A DNA stretch of 64,000 nt, taken from Anaerolineae bacterium. Its GTDB lineage: Bacteria > Chloroflexota > Anaerolineae > Promineifilales > Promineifilaceae. Shown piece after piece: positions 16,109-23,935 of this stretch (position 1 is its first letter; each line of letters begins with the position of its first letter). The DNA lies in NCBI GenBank assembly GCA_020848035.1, contig JADLAX010000051.1, positions 1 through 64,000 of the forward strand. The letters run 5' to 3'. The notes below the pieces were generated by a model. The model saw only the letters and a program-made list of their open reading frames with translations. It was not told the origin of the DNA and ran no database searches. The translations under genes were made by a program, and so were the position numbers.

Positions 16109-18181
16109 CTACGGGATGTCCAGGCTTAAATGATCACGGCCGTCGGTGGTGCGGATGCGCTCGCCGGTCATCGGATCGTACAGGCCAAAGATGGCGGTGG
16201 TGGCCACGCGGCCCTCTGGCGGCGTTAGCCAATGCTGCTGCAAAAAGGTGTCGCCCGGCTGCAGCGTCACCGGGTCCACCCACAGGCCGTCGTCCCCCAC
16301 CAGGAAGTTGCCCTCGGCGTCCAGCAGTTGGGCAAAAACGTGCAAACGCGGCCCGGCGTACACACCCGGCGGCGGCGGATTGCTAATTAGCGGCATTTCT
16401 GGCAGTTCCAGCGTCTCGCCCACCTGCCAGCCTAGCTCCAGATGGTTGGTGGCGGGATCAAAAACGGCCGTTAACCAGCACAACCCGTTGTTAAAACAAA
16501 TACGCTCTTCAGACCGTTCGGCCAGCATTTGCGCCTCGGTTTGGGCCAGCGAGTAGAAGCCAGCCGTGGCCGACGGGGACACTGGGTTTAACAGCGGTTG
16601 GTAGGCAGCGGCCGTTTCTGGAAAACCAACAAAACTCAGTGGTGGACTGAGCAAAAGCGCCCGCTCGGCGTTAAACCAACGGGGGCGCACTTCTGGATCA
16701 TTATGTAAACCAATCTGCAATGCCAGCCGATCCCACGGCCCGGCCAGCAGCCCCGAAATGCCAAAATCGGTTAGCTCAGGGTTTTCATTGACAGTGTCAG
16801 CCACATCCTGAATGTCGGCCCGGTACAAAAAGCGCACCATGCCCCGCTCCGGCCAGTGCTGAAAATAGTCCGGCAAATCGCGGGCGGCAATACTGACAAT
16901 AAGCAGCACCGCCAAAATTATTGTTAGAGGAGATTGGAGATTGGCGATTAGAGATTTGAATCTCCAATCTCTAATCGCCAATCTCCCTTTTGCTAATCTC
17001 CCAATAGGCAGCGCCGCCAAAATGTAGGTGGCAGGCTGGGCCAAAATGGTGTGCCCCAGGCTGGCAGGCGGTATGCTGATAAACGCCGGGGCAATGCCCG
17101 CCAGCCACCAGAGCAGCAAAAAGGCCGCTGGCAGTGCCCGGCTGACGGCCGTTGGCTCGACACGCCGCCGCAGCCACTGCCACAGCACCACAGCCACATC
17201 CATCACCGCCAACAGCACCCCACCCCAGAAGAAAATCGCGCCAACCGGGCTGAACAACGGCCGATTGGGGATGTTGTACAACCATTCGTCGTCGCCGGTG
17301 GCATGAAACATGCTGAGGGTAATCACTACATATTCGCGCAGCGGGGCAAAGTTGCCCTGACGCGCTTCCACCAGCGGCACGGCCAGCTCACCCACCCGGC
17401 CTTCGGCCTCCGGCTGGGCCTGCAAGGTGAGAATGAGCGGGATGGCGAGAACGGCCGTTACCACCAACATCACCACCCAACCACGCCAATTTTTATAGAA
17501 AGACGGCCGCTGCACCAGCCAGACAAAACCCATAAACGCCAGCAAAATCAGCGGCACACCGCGCCCGGCAAAGTAGGTGTAGAAGCCGAGGCTGATGAAA
17601 AAGGCGGTAATTAGGTAATTGGTAATTGGAGATTGGAGATTGGAGATTGAGCTGCGAGAATCTCTAATCCTTGCCCTGAGTGAAGCCGAAGGGTCCAGTC
17701 TCCAATCTCCCTTGTTTTTGAAGCCACGCCAGAAGAAATAGAAAGCGGCCGTTACCAACACCGGCATGGTGACGTGGCGCAGACCGAAACGGCCGTACAT
17801 CAACCCCCAAAAGCTGAACGCCAGCCCGGCCGCAGCGACCAGGCCAACCCAGCGACCAAACAGCTCGCGCCCCAGCCGGTGGGTCAGCGGCACGGCCAGT
17901 GTGGCCAGAAACGCCGACAGCAGCCGAATACCGACCCAGTTGGCCCCAAACAGCCCCAGCATGACGGCATTCAGCGCGTGGTACAGCGCCTCGTGGCCGG
18001 AGGCATCGGGGTAGTAGACAACCAGGTTGCCGTCCAGCACCTTCTGCGAGATGACCAGCGAGTTGATCAGCTCGTCGTCGCGCCAGCCGGGCGGGAAATG
18101 GTCCAACTGCCACAGCCGCAGCACAAACGCCACAAAGGTGATGACCATCACCAGCCAAAAATCACGCCGCCGCTGGTTCAC
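16109..18181 (-). CDS. GT-C membrane glycosyltransferase (family 39-like) with C-terminal beta module
   Basis: The roughly 690-residue protein begins with a transmembrane helix followed by the family's first-loop acidic motif PPGWRDDELINS. About ten further helices follow, and then a C-terminal beta-rich part (about 480-690). GT39-like enzymes move a sugar from a polyprenyl-phosphate donor to an acceptor outside the membrane. Two in-frame repeat insertions are visible, at about 17615-17715 (protein SNLQSPITNY) and 16920-16995 (RLAIRDWRFKSLIANLQSP). Both are translations of 'gattggagatt' intergenic repeats, and both lie in loops. A GTG at 18181 follows GGGGG at 5 bases; a TTG at 18193 is an alternative. 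Confidence 0.8.
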   Translation of the reverse strand: MNQRRRDFWLVMVITFVAFVLRLWQLDHFPPGWRDDELINSLVISQKVLDGNLVVYYPDASGHEALYHALNAVMLGLFGANWVGIRLLSAFLATLAVPLTHRLGRELFGRWVGLVAAAGLAFSFWGLMYGRFGLRHVTMPVLVTAAFYFFWRGFKNKGDWRLDPSASLRARIRDSRSSISNLQSPITNYLITAFFISLGFYTYFAGRGVPLILLAFMGFVWLVQRPSFYKNWRGWVVMLVVTAVLAIPLILTLQAQPEAEGRVGELAVPLVEARQGNFAPLREYVVITLSMFHATGDDEWLYNIPNRPLFSPVGAIFFWGGVLLAVMDVAVVLWQWLRRRVEPTAVSRALPAAFLLLWWLAGIAPAFISIPPASLGHTILAQPATYILAALPIGRLAKGRLAIRDWRFKSLIANLQSPLTIILAVLLIVSIAARDLPDYFQHWPERGMVRFLYRADIQDVADTVNENPELTDFGISGLLAGPWDRLALQIGLHNDPEVRPRWFNAERALLLSPPLSFVGFPETAAAYQPLLNPVSPSATAGFYSLAQTEAQMLAERSEERICFNNGLCWLTAVFDPATNHLELGWQVGETLELPEMPLISNPPPPGVYAGPRLHVFAQLLDAEGNFLVGDDGLWVDPVTLQPGDTFLQQHWLTPPEGRVATTAIFGLYDPMTGERIRTTDGRDHLSLDIP
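16920..16995. repeat. in-frame 'gattggagatt' inverted repeat inside GT-C gene
   Basis: The segment reads as 'ggagattggagattggcgattagagatt' units followed by the inverted complement 'aatctctaatcgccaatctccc'. It could form a long RNA hairpin yet keeps the reading frame of the gene at 16109-18181. The same family appears at 17615-17715 and 58135-58200. Confidence 0.8.
17615..17715. repeat. in-frame 'gattggagatt' repeat inside GT-C gene
   Basis: Tandem 'gagattgg' units are followed by a 'ctgagtgaagccgaagg' segment and the inverted 'ccaatctccc' arm. The insertion is translated within the glycosyltransferase at 16109-18181, between hydrophobic helices, without breaking the frame. Confidence 0.8.
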
Positions 18182-18193
18182 ACCGACCCCCAA

Positions 18194-18394
18194 GCAGCCG
18201 CGGATTTCGCGGATTGACGCGGATTTTTATGTCCCTCGTTCCGTGCGCTGTGTGGCATGAAGCTGGCGACGCTCTGCGTCGCGGGCGCATTCATTAAGCG
18301 CACAAAGCTGGATTCCCGTCTTCGCGGGAATGACATGTCGTAATTTGCTTTGTGTAACTCTGTTTCAACTCTGTGCAACTCTGTGTTCCTCTCC
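18194..18394. repeat. intergenic mosaic of dispersed repeats
   Basis: The gap between two GT-C genes is made of several repeat fragments. These are a 'cgcggattgacgcgg' unit, a CTCGTTCCGTGCG relative of the element at 1399-1501, the 'GATTCCCG-tctt-CGCGGGAATGAC' hairpin at about 18311-18332, and an 'aactctgtgcaactctgtg' tandem. I see no gene. Confidence 0.7.
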
Positions 18395-20536
18395 CTACTC
18401 AACAATTCTCAATTCTGTAAGTTGCAGGTGATCGCCGACGGCCGTTCCATCCTGCCACACCGTCAACCGCTGCGTTTGTGTGCAGGTCGCATCCAGACAG
18501 GTGTACAGGCCAATGGTGAGCGGGTAGGCGCCAACGGCCGTTCCTGCCGGCACCGCAAATTCATGCAGCTGCACCAGCCAGTCCCCCGCCACCCAGCCGC
18601 CGCTCGGCGCATCCAGCCGGTCCGCCTGGGCCAGCGGCACACCATCCGGGCCAACCAGGTGAGTAAACAGGCGCAGACCAGATGGTGCGCTCTGCACCTG
18701 CCACACCGTCACCAACTGCACCACCTCACCCACCGCCACGTTGCCAGACGACAAATCATACCCCAGGAGCGCCGCCGCCTCACCAAATTGGGCGGGCTGC
18801 GGCGTCAGCCACTGCTGCCAGGCGGTCACCGTCTCGGCAGCCCTTACCTGATACACCCACACCGGCCGATCCGCATCACTGGGGCGCAGGGGCAGCGTGT
18901 CTTGCAAAACGGCCGTGGCCAAATACGGCCGCAGCGGCTCAGCCAGCGGCGCAAACCCGGAAAAAACAACCAAAGCTTCATCTGCATTGGGCACAATCAG
19001 GCTGCCCCGCCCATCAAACCAGCGCGGCTGGACGGCATCTTGGGGCAGCATCAGCGCCGCCACCGCTGGCGAGTGGAATTCACCGGGGGTGATCGTGGAA
19101 ACGCTTGCGCTGAGCATCGCCGAAGTGGCCGTGTCCGCCACTTGCTGCCCTGCCAGATAATCCAGCACAGTCACCATCGTGCTCTCGTACTGCACGCGCA
19201 CCTCTGGCGCATTGGCCCAGGTGCCAAAATAATCCCGCGCGGTGATAACGGCCGTTCCCCCAAACAGAAATAACGTGCCAACAGCCAACAGCCAATTGAC
19301 CATTAACCATTTACTATTAACCATGAACCATTGCCACCCCCAATCAATCGCCACCGCCACCAACAGGTAAACCACCGGCTGCAGCCCCATCGCCTGGGTT
19401 GTGCTCAGCTCCGGCCCGGTGATGAGCACGGGGGCCAGGCCACCCACCAACCAGACCAGCGCGGCGGCGTAAGCCAGACGGCCGTTCGGCCCGGCCATTC
19501 CCCTCACCTGCCACCTGCCACCTGCCACCTGCCACAATGCCACCCCAATCCCCAGGTAAAACAAGCCTCCCATCACCGGCCCCAGCAGCGGCCGTTCCGG
19601 GATGTTGTAGCGCCAGGCGGTATCGCCCGCGACGGTAAAAATCGCCAGCCCGCCCTTGATGTTGCCCCACAGCAGAGAAAAATCGCCCTGAAGCGCGGCG
19701 GTTAGCGGCACGCTCAGCTCATCAATGCGAATTTCCGCGCCGGGATTGGCGCGCAGGTAGGCCAAGAGCGGCCAGGCCAGAACGGCAGCGACCAGGAGGG
19801 TAACGGCCGTTCCCGCCCAGGCACGCCGCAGCCACCGCCGATCCCAGACGCCCCCCACCAACAGCAGCGCCGGAAACAAAAGCCATAGGCCGCGCGCAGG
19901 GATGTAGGTGTAAAAGGTGAGGCCGAGGAGGAGGCCGGAGAGGAGGAAGTGAAAAGTGAAAAGTGAAAAGTGAGACGTGAAACGTGAAACGTGAAGCGTG
20001 GGGGGATTGACATTGGCATTGTGCGCCTCTAATCTCAAATCTCCGATCTCTAATTTTTGCAGGCCGCGCCAGAAAAAGAAGAGAGCCAGGGCGAAGAGGG
20101 CAGGCAGGGTGATGGAGCGCAGCCCCTGGCGGGCGGCCATGACGGGCCAAAAACCGACGGCCAGCCCGGTGGCGGTGAGCAGGGCCACCTGGTTGTTAAA
20201 GGCCAGGCGCGTCCAGGCGGTCATGGCCCCAATCATGAGCAAACTGAAGAGAACGGCCGTACCCCGCAGCACCCACGCCTTTTGCCCCAGCAAAGTCATC
20301 AGGCCCGCCGTGGCGTAATCAAACAGCGGTTCCCGGCCATGCCCGACGGTAAAATAAATGTCGCGCGCGCCGTTGAGGATGGCCACGGCCGTAATGCCAT
20401 GATCGGCCTCGTCGTGGGTCAGCCCGGGTGGTATGGTGGTTAGATGATAGAAGCGCAGAGGTACGGCCGTTAGCAAAATTAACAGCAGCCAAAACAAGAA
20501 CCCTGTTCGCTTCTCTATGTCCAAAAAGTTACGCAT
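18395..20536 (-). CDS. GT-C membrane glycosyltransferase (family 39-like) with C-terminal beta module
   Basis: The 713-residue protein has the first-loop signature IPPGLTHDEADHG after an N-terminal helix, about ten to twelve helices to residue 450, and a C-terminal beta-rich tail. In the tail, PLAQADRLDAPSGGW and GAYPLTIGLYTC match the module of its neighbours. Three in-frame repeat-like tracts lie in loops: about 19945-20055 (LHVSRFTSHFSLFTFHF, from 'gtgaaaagtgaaaagtg'), about 19500-19540 (from 'cacctgc' tandem) and about 19275-19330 ('accattaaccattta'). The product probably transfers sugar from a polyprenyl-phosphate donor at the outer membrane face. The ATG at 20536 is the only good start. 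Confidence 0.8.
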   Translation of the reverse strand: MRNFLDIEKRTGFLFWLLLILLTAVPLRFYHLTTIPPGLTHDEADHGITAVAILNGARDIYFTVGHGREPLFDYATAGLMTLLGQKAWVLRGTAVLFSLLMIGAMTAWTRLAFNNQVALLTATGLAVGFWPVMAARQGLRSITLPALFALALFFFWRGLQKLEIGDLRLEAHNANVNPPTLHVSRFTSHFSLFTFHFLLSGLLLGLTFYTYIPARGLWLLFPALLLVGGVWDRRWLRRAWAGTAVTLLVAAVLAWPLLAYLRANPGAEIRIDELSVPLTAALQGDFSLLWGNIKGGLAIFTVAGDTAWRYNIPERPLLGPVMGGLFYLGIGVALWQVAGGRWQVRGMAGPNGRLAYAAALVWLVGGLAPVLITGPELSTTQAMGLQPVVYLLVAVAIDWGWQWFMVNSKWLMVNWLLAVGTLFLFGGTAVITARDYFGTWANAPEVRVQYESTMVTVLDYLAGQQVADTATSAMLSASVSTITPGEFHSPAVAALMLPQDAVQPRWFDGRGSLIVPNADEALVVFSGFAPLAEPLRPYLATAVLQDTLPLRPSDADRPVWVYQVRAAETVTAWQQWLTPQPAQFGEAAALLGYDLSSGNVAVGEVVQLVTVWQVQSAPSGLRLFTHLVGPDGVPLAQADRLDAPSGGWVAGDWLVQLHEFAVPAGTAVGAYPLTIGLYTCLDATCTQTQRLTVWQDGTAVGDHLQLTELRIVE
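19945..20055. repeat. in-frame 'gtgaaaagtgaaa' tandem repeat inside GT-C gene
   Basis: Units of 'gtgaaaa' and 'gtgaaac' follow each other and are translated as a Phe/His/Ser/Leu-rich loop. The sister element 'cgtgaaacgtga...tcacgtttcacg' is a free-standing intergenic hairpin at 22671-22705, which shows that this is a mobile-like or at least dispersed family. Confidence 0.75.
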
Positions 20537-20630
20537 TGCTGGCGGATATTACAAGAGCGACACCACTGAGACAAATACGGCCGTCCTGCGTTTGCACCAC
20601 TAAACTACGGTTTGTCTGGCGGCAATAAAA

Positions 20631-20660
20631 AAGCGCCACGCTTTTGTTCACGTGGCGCTT
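20631..20660 (-). terminator. terminator after rplT
   Basis: The stem AAGCGCCACG/CGTGGCGCTT, with a 10-base loop, is followed on the minus strand by TTTTTATTG. It lies about 50 bases beyond the rplT stop at 20711 and closes the infC-rpmI-rplT operon. Confidence 0.9.
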
Positions 20661-20710
20661 CCAAAATGTAGGTTAAGAAGTCAGACAGATTTAATGAGGG
20701 TGCTTACCAA

Positions 20711-21067
20711 TTAGCTCGCCAAAGCTTCCTTCGCCAGATTCACAACGGCGGCAAAAGCGGCTTCATCGCGCACGGCCAGGTGAGCCAATGCTTTGCGATC
20801 CAGGTTAACCTTGGCCAGCTTCAGCCCGTGCATAAAACGGCTGTAGCTCAGGTCATGCATCCGCGTGCCCGCGTTGATGCGGGTAATCCACAGGCGGCGG
20901 AACTCGCGACGGCGGACGCGGCGATCCCGGTATGCATACCAGTAAGATTTCATCATGGCCTCGTTGGCGCGACGGAACAACTTACTCCGCGTGCCCCACT
21001 GGCCTTTGGTCATTTGTAAAACTTTTTTATGACGTCGTTGGGTTGTAAACCCACCTTTTACTCTCAT
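20711..21067 (-). CDS. rplT: 50S ribosomal protein L20
   Basis: The 118-residue basic protein is full length. It shows typical L20 features: VKGGFTTQRRHKKVL at the N-terminus, FRRANEAMMKSYWYAYRDRRVRRREFRRLWI in the middle of the long helix (shown only as its key region) and NRKxLAxLA-like DRKALAHLAV near the end. L20 is an early assembly protein of the 50S subunit and in many bacteria represses its own operon. It is the last gene of infC-rpmI-rplT, in the standard order. Confidence 0.98.
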   Translation of the reverse strand: MRVKGGFTTQRRHKKVLQMTKGQWGTRSKLFRRANEAMMKSYWYAYRDRRVRRREFRRLWITRINAGTRMHDLSYSRFMHGLKLAKVNLDRKALAHLAVRDEAAFAAVVNLAKEALAS

Positions 21068-21212
21068 TTGTGCAACCTCGCATTTGTTGGTGTCTTAACG
21101 AGAAAAGCAACTTGATTTGATTTCAACTCTTTTCCCGCTTTAGACCGATGGCCTGGCGCTCAAGCCGTTCCCTACAGGAGACCGAGGCCAGGCAGCGAAC
21201 CATCTCAATAAA
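21068..21212 (-). promoter_or_regulatory. possible structured leader before rplT
   Basis: The 145 bases between rpmI and rplT contain a possible stem between GCCTGGC (about 21150) and GCCAGGC (about 21187). This spacing is unusual for an operon in which rpmI and rplT are normally close. An L20-binding autoregulatory structure is known upstream in other bacteria; here it is only a suggestion. Confidence 0.3.
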
Positions 21213-21461
21213 TTAGGCGGGCGGATTTGCCTTGTACTTTTTCAAGTACGGCGCCAAACGCTTGATACGTTTGATGTCACCCGAGTTTTCTACAACGAGC
21301 ATACGGCTAAACAGCTGTTTGGTACGGCTGGACTTACGCCGCCGCAGATGGCTTTTACCACCCTTGGTGCGCACGATTTTACCGCTGCCAGTCACCCGAA
21401 AACGCTTGGCCGCTGCTTTATAGGTCTTCAACTTGTATTTTTTCTTTTTTGCTTTAGCCAT
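21213..21461 (-). CDS. rpmI: 50S ribosomal protein L35
   Basis: The 82-residue protein is very basic. It carries the L35 core KTYKAAAKRFRVTGSGKIVR and HLRRRKSSRTKQLFSR; residues past about 70 form a longer C-terminal tail (APYLKKYKANPPA) than the usual 64-66-residue protein. L35 is a 50S subunit component. It sits between infC and rplT, as in most bacteria. Confidence 0.96.
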   Translation of the reverse strand: MAKAKKKKYKLKTYKAAAKRFRVTGSGKIVRTKGGKSHLRRRKSSRTKQLFSRMLVVENSGDIKRIKRLAPYLKKYKANPPA

Positions 21462-21511
21462 TTTATCCTCTCAACATGAAAGCGTCCTCGATTCAATCTG
21501 CCTTCACACAA

Positions 21512-21530
21512 AAGCCCCCAGAAGGGGCTT
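21512..21530 (-). terminator. hairpin between infC and rpmI
   Basis: Arms AAGCCCC and GGGGCTT form a 7-bp stem, followed on the minus strand by TTTTGTGTG. The T-run is short, so it may be a leaky terminator or processing signal that sets the ratio between IF-3 and the L35/L20 messages. Confidence 0.55.
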
Positions 21531-21606
21531 ATTCGACCAACCTACAACCTACATTTTGTTGGGAAAAACAACAGCCAGCTTTGCGGCCAGACAAACAGCC
21601 TCAGGG

Positions 21607-22161
21607 CTAAACTGTTGGATTTAACAAGAGTGTCATCGACCAGCCTTCCAGCTTCGGGGCCTGTTCCACCTCAGCGACATCAGCCAACAGCACTGCAATC
21701 TCCTCAAGAGTCTGTTGACCAATCTCGGGATAGGTGATCTCGCGCGCCTTAAAACGCACCTGGAACTTGACCTTTTTGCCTTCTTCCAGCCACTTTTTCG
21801 CTTTGCTTACATATACATCACGGTGAAAGTCAGAGGTACGGGGCGTCAGCCGAAGCGTTTTGATTTCAATTTGCTTCTGCTGCTTACGCGCCTCACGTTC
21901 CCGCTTGGTTTTCTCGTAAGCAAATTTGCCATAGTCCATAATGCGGCAAACAGGCGGGCTGGCATTGGGAGCAACCTCTACCAGATCAAGTTCGGCCTCT
22001 TCAGCCATTTGCAATGCCTGATTGATAGGCACGACCCCATGATTTGTGCCGTCCTGGCTAATTAACCTGACTTCACGAACCCGTATGCGCCGGTTGATGC
22101 GATATTCCGGGTCTACGGTAACCCGGGCACTTGTACTACTACGCCGTTTTCGAATAGCTAT
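21607..22161 (-). CDS. infC: translation initiation factor IF-3, non-canonical start codon
   Basis: IF-3 keeps the ribosomal subunits apart and checks the initiator tRNA. The conserved N-terminal sequence YRINRRIRVREVRLI is encoded upstream of the first ATG/GTG/TTG-type codon (a GTG at 22032), so the gene must start further 5'. Between the in-frame TAA and 22032 there is no ATG, GTG or TTG. The possible starts are ATA at 22159-22161 or ATT at 22153-22155, four and ten bases after GGAG. AUU starts for infC are established in E. coli and others and mediate autorepression. From ATA the protein has 184 aa, the normal IF-3 length. The C-domain (TLRLTPRTSDFHRDVYVSKA) is intact. Confidence 0.9.
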   Translation of the reverse strand: MAIRKRRSSTSARVTVDPEYRINRRIRVREVRLISQDGTNHGVVPINQALQMAEEAELDLVEVAPNASPPVCRIMDYGKFAYEKTKREREARKQQKQIEIKTLRLTPRTSDFHRDVYVSKAKKWLEEGKKVKFQVRFKAREITYPEIGQQTLEEIAVLLADVAEVEQAPKLEGWSMTLLLNPTV

Positions 22162-22222
22162 TGTTCTCCGTTATTAACGTGGGCAATTTGGGAAAATGCC
22201 TGACCAATAAAAAAACAAATAG

Positions 22223-22240
22223 TCCGGTCATAAGACCGGA
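22223..22240 (-). terminator. terminator/attenuator upstream of infC
   Basis: The perfect stem TCCGGTC/GACCGGA (loop ATAA) is followed on the minus strand by CTATTTGTTTTTTTATT. It lies about 106 bases after the stop of the small membrane protein gene and about 60 bases before infC. It can therefore be the terminator of the former or a transcription attenuator in the infC leader, a common control of this operon. Confidence 0.7.
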
Positions 22241-22345
22241 ACTGAGTAAAAATCATATCACAATGGTCTGGGAGCGTCAAACGAATCTGCGCCAGCTTGC
22301 TGGCACCAAACCACATAAGGCGCTCTGGACTGCGGGTGGTTTCTT

Positions 22346-22546
22346 CTATTGCAGTACCAGGTTTAACACGATGAGCAAAACAAACATCACCGCTGCCAGA
22401 ATAAACACCCAGCGCAAATCTTTGAGTACGTAGGCGTATTCCTCAGCGAAGCTGGCGCTGCTGTCACGTTTTTTGTCGGTTTGGCCGCTGTCTTCGGCCG
22501 TTTGCTGGCGCAAACGGGCGCGGCGGCTTACACGGTCTTTGGCCAT
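22346..22546 (-). CDS. small single-span membrane protein, 66 aa
   Basis: The protein has a basic N-terminal half (KDRVSRRARLRQQ, then KKRDSSAS), an amphipathic segment FAEEYAYVLKDLRW and one C-terminal membrane helix (about 47-65). The layout recalls tail-anchored or SecE-like small proteins, but the SecE signature is not convincing. GAGG lies 8 bases before the ATG. I leave it as a hypothetical membrane protein. Confidence 0.65.
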   Translation of the reverse strand: MAKDRVSRRARLRQQTAEDSGQTDKKRDSSASFAEEYAYVLKDLRWVFILAAVMFVLLIVLNLVLQ

Positions 22547-22670
22547 GATAGGTTCCTCTTGGTTGGTAACGGCCGTTGCCTCAACAGCCTGAACAACGGC
22601 GAATCATACCGCCGCACCGCTAAACACGCCAGCACGCATTGTTGGGTCTTCAGGATTTCGTGGGGTCTGG

Positions 22671-22705
22671 CGTGAAACGTGATGGCCCTCTGGTCACGTT
22701 TCACG
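22671..22705. repeat. intergenic hairpin CGTGAAACGTGA...TCACGTTTCACG
   Basis: Twelve-base arms are perfect complements around an 11-base loop. The family is the same as the 'gtgaaacgtgaaac' tract inside the GT-C gene at 18395-20536. It lies between the sortase stop (22759) and the small membrane protein. Confidence 0.75.
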
Positions 22706-22758
22706 TTTCACGCATCACGGGCTGTAAACCCCCTGAATTCCTAAAGAGCCTAACAAAA

Positions 22759-23766
22759 CTATGAGGATGGCGCGTTGGTTTTCAGGTCGGCAAAAACGAC
22801 GATGCGCTGGGTGTTGATGCGGTAGGGGTAGCAGGAGATGAGGGTGGCGCTGGCATAGTCGGTAGATTCCATCACGGCCACATCGGTTGGCTCCACAATT
22901 TCGATTTTGGTCACCACGTAGGTGTAGCTGCGCGCCCCGGTGGAAACGGTGAACTCATCGCCGGGGGAGAGCTGGTCTAGATCGCGGAAGATTTCGCCGT
23001 AAATGTCGTTGTGGGCGGCCAGGACCATGTTTCCTTCTTGCCCTGGCAGGGCCGAGCCGGTGTGGTGGCCCACGCCGCGCTTGAGCTGTTCCCAATCGTA
23101 CACGCCAGCCACGATGGGGGCGTTCACGCCAATGGTGGGAATTTCGATGATGCGGGCCTGTTCGGGACCGGGGGTAGGCAGCGGCGGCGGTTGGTACGCC
23201 TGGAGCGCAGGCAGCAGATGAGCCGGTATATCGCCGGATTCAACCTGCTCCGGCGAACGGCCTTCGACGTAGCGGTGCCCGGTGGGCAAAACCACCAGGT
23301 CGATGAGGGGAGCCGCGGTTGGTGTGGGCAAAGTCAAAGCGGCCGCTTCCGACTGCTGCACCTGGGACAGCTCCTGGTTAAGCTCGCGCTGGGTGCCCCA
23401 TAAGTTCAGCAGCACCATCACCAGCCCAACGACCGCGCCGACTTCTACCAGAAAAAGCAGGCGGTTGAGGATGGTACGGCCGTTGCTCCTCTTTGGATCC
23501 GCTTCAACCTCTACCCTTGCTGCCGAAAGGGTTGCTTCTTCTTCCAATTCCAGCAGATAGTGGCGCATTGCGCCCGTGGGAGCCGCCTTGGGACGCGGCA
23601 GCGCAGGCGGCTGAGAGGCTGGGGCGGGACGACCCACCACTTCAACCATCCGGCCCTCCTCTTTAAGCCGCTGCAAACGCTCCCGCCGAGCCGCGTGTTT
23701 TTTGCGATAGAGCAGCTGCTCAAGCTCGGTAATTGATAAGTTGTCGGGTGGCTGCGAGTTGCTCAT
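22759..23766 (-). CDS. sortase (class D/E-like) with long cytoplasmic N-terminus
   Basis: The 335-residue protein has a charged cytoplasmic region (1-100), one transmembrane helix (103-122), a Thr/Pro linker and a C-terminal sortase domain (about 205-330). The catalytic residues are visible: His252 in LAAHNDIYG, Cys312 in LISCYPYRI and Arg321 in NTQRIVVFA. Sortases join surface proteins to the wall or to each other through a sorting signal. Chloroflexota are mostly thought to have unusual envelopes, so the substrate is of interest; none of the proteins in this window shows a clear LPxTG-type tail. The ATG at 23766 has no strong ribosome site. Confidence 0.88.
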   Translation of the reverse strand: MSNSQPPDNLSITELEQLLYRKKHAARRERLQRLKEEGRMVEVVGRPAPASQPPALPRPKAAPTGAMRHYLLELEEEATLSAARVEVEADPKRSNGRTILNRLLFLVEVGAVVGLVMVLLNLWGTQRELNQELSQVQQSEAAALTLPTPTAAPLIDLVVLPTGHRYVEGRSPEQVESGDIPAHLLPALQAYQPPPLPTPGPEQARIIEIPTIGVNAPIVAGVYDWEQLKRGVGHHTGSALPGQEGNMVLAAHNDIYGEIFRDLDQLSPGDEFTVSTGARSYTYVVTKIEIVEPTDVAVMESTDYASATLISCYPYRINTQRIVVFADLKTNAPSS

Positions 23767-23935
23767 GGGCCAATCATACGGAAAAAGTTACACTATGTAA
23801 AGTAAACGATAGCCCTTTCGGGTTTTTCACAAGTCCATCTTATTTTCCAACAGGACGCGGATGAACGCGGACGAGCGCAGATTTTATACAACTTTCCGCG
23901 TCCTAAAATTGCGCCTACTGGAGAGCTCTGTAACC
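23767..23935. repeat. intergenic region with 'cgcgga' dispersed repeat
   Basis: Between the sortase and a GT-C gene, about 23850-23915 carries 'aggacgcggatgaacgcggacgagcgcagatt' and the complementary 'ttccgcgtcc', a relative of the repeats at 6562-6755. I see no gene. Confidence 0.55.

Noticed and set aside
17615..17715. Possible CRISPR-like array because of short tandem units
   Set aside because: Units are only 7-11 bases, imperfect, without spacers of constant length, and the tract is read through in frame. No cas gene is in the window.
21031..22600. tRNA genes near the ribosomal-protein operon
   Set aside because: I looked for cloverleaf-like spacing and the GTTCGANTC loop in the gaps here and in the other intergenic regions, and found none.
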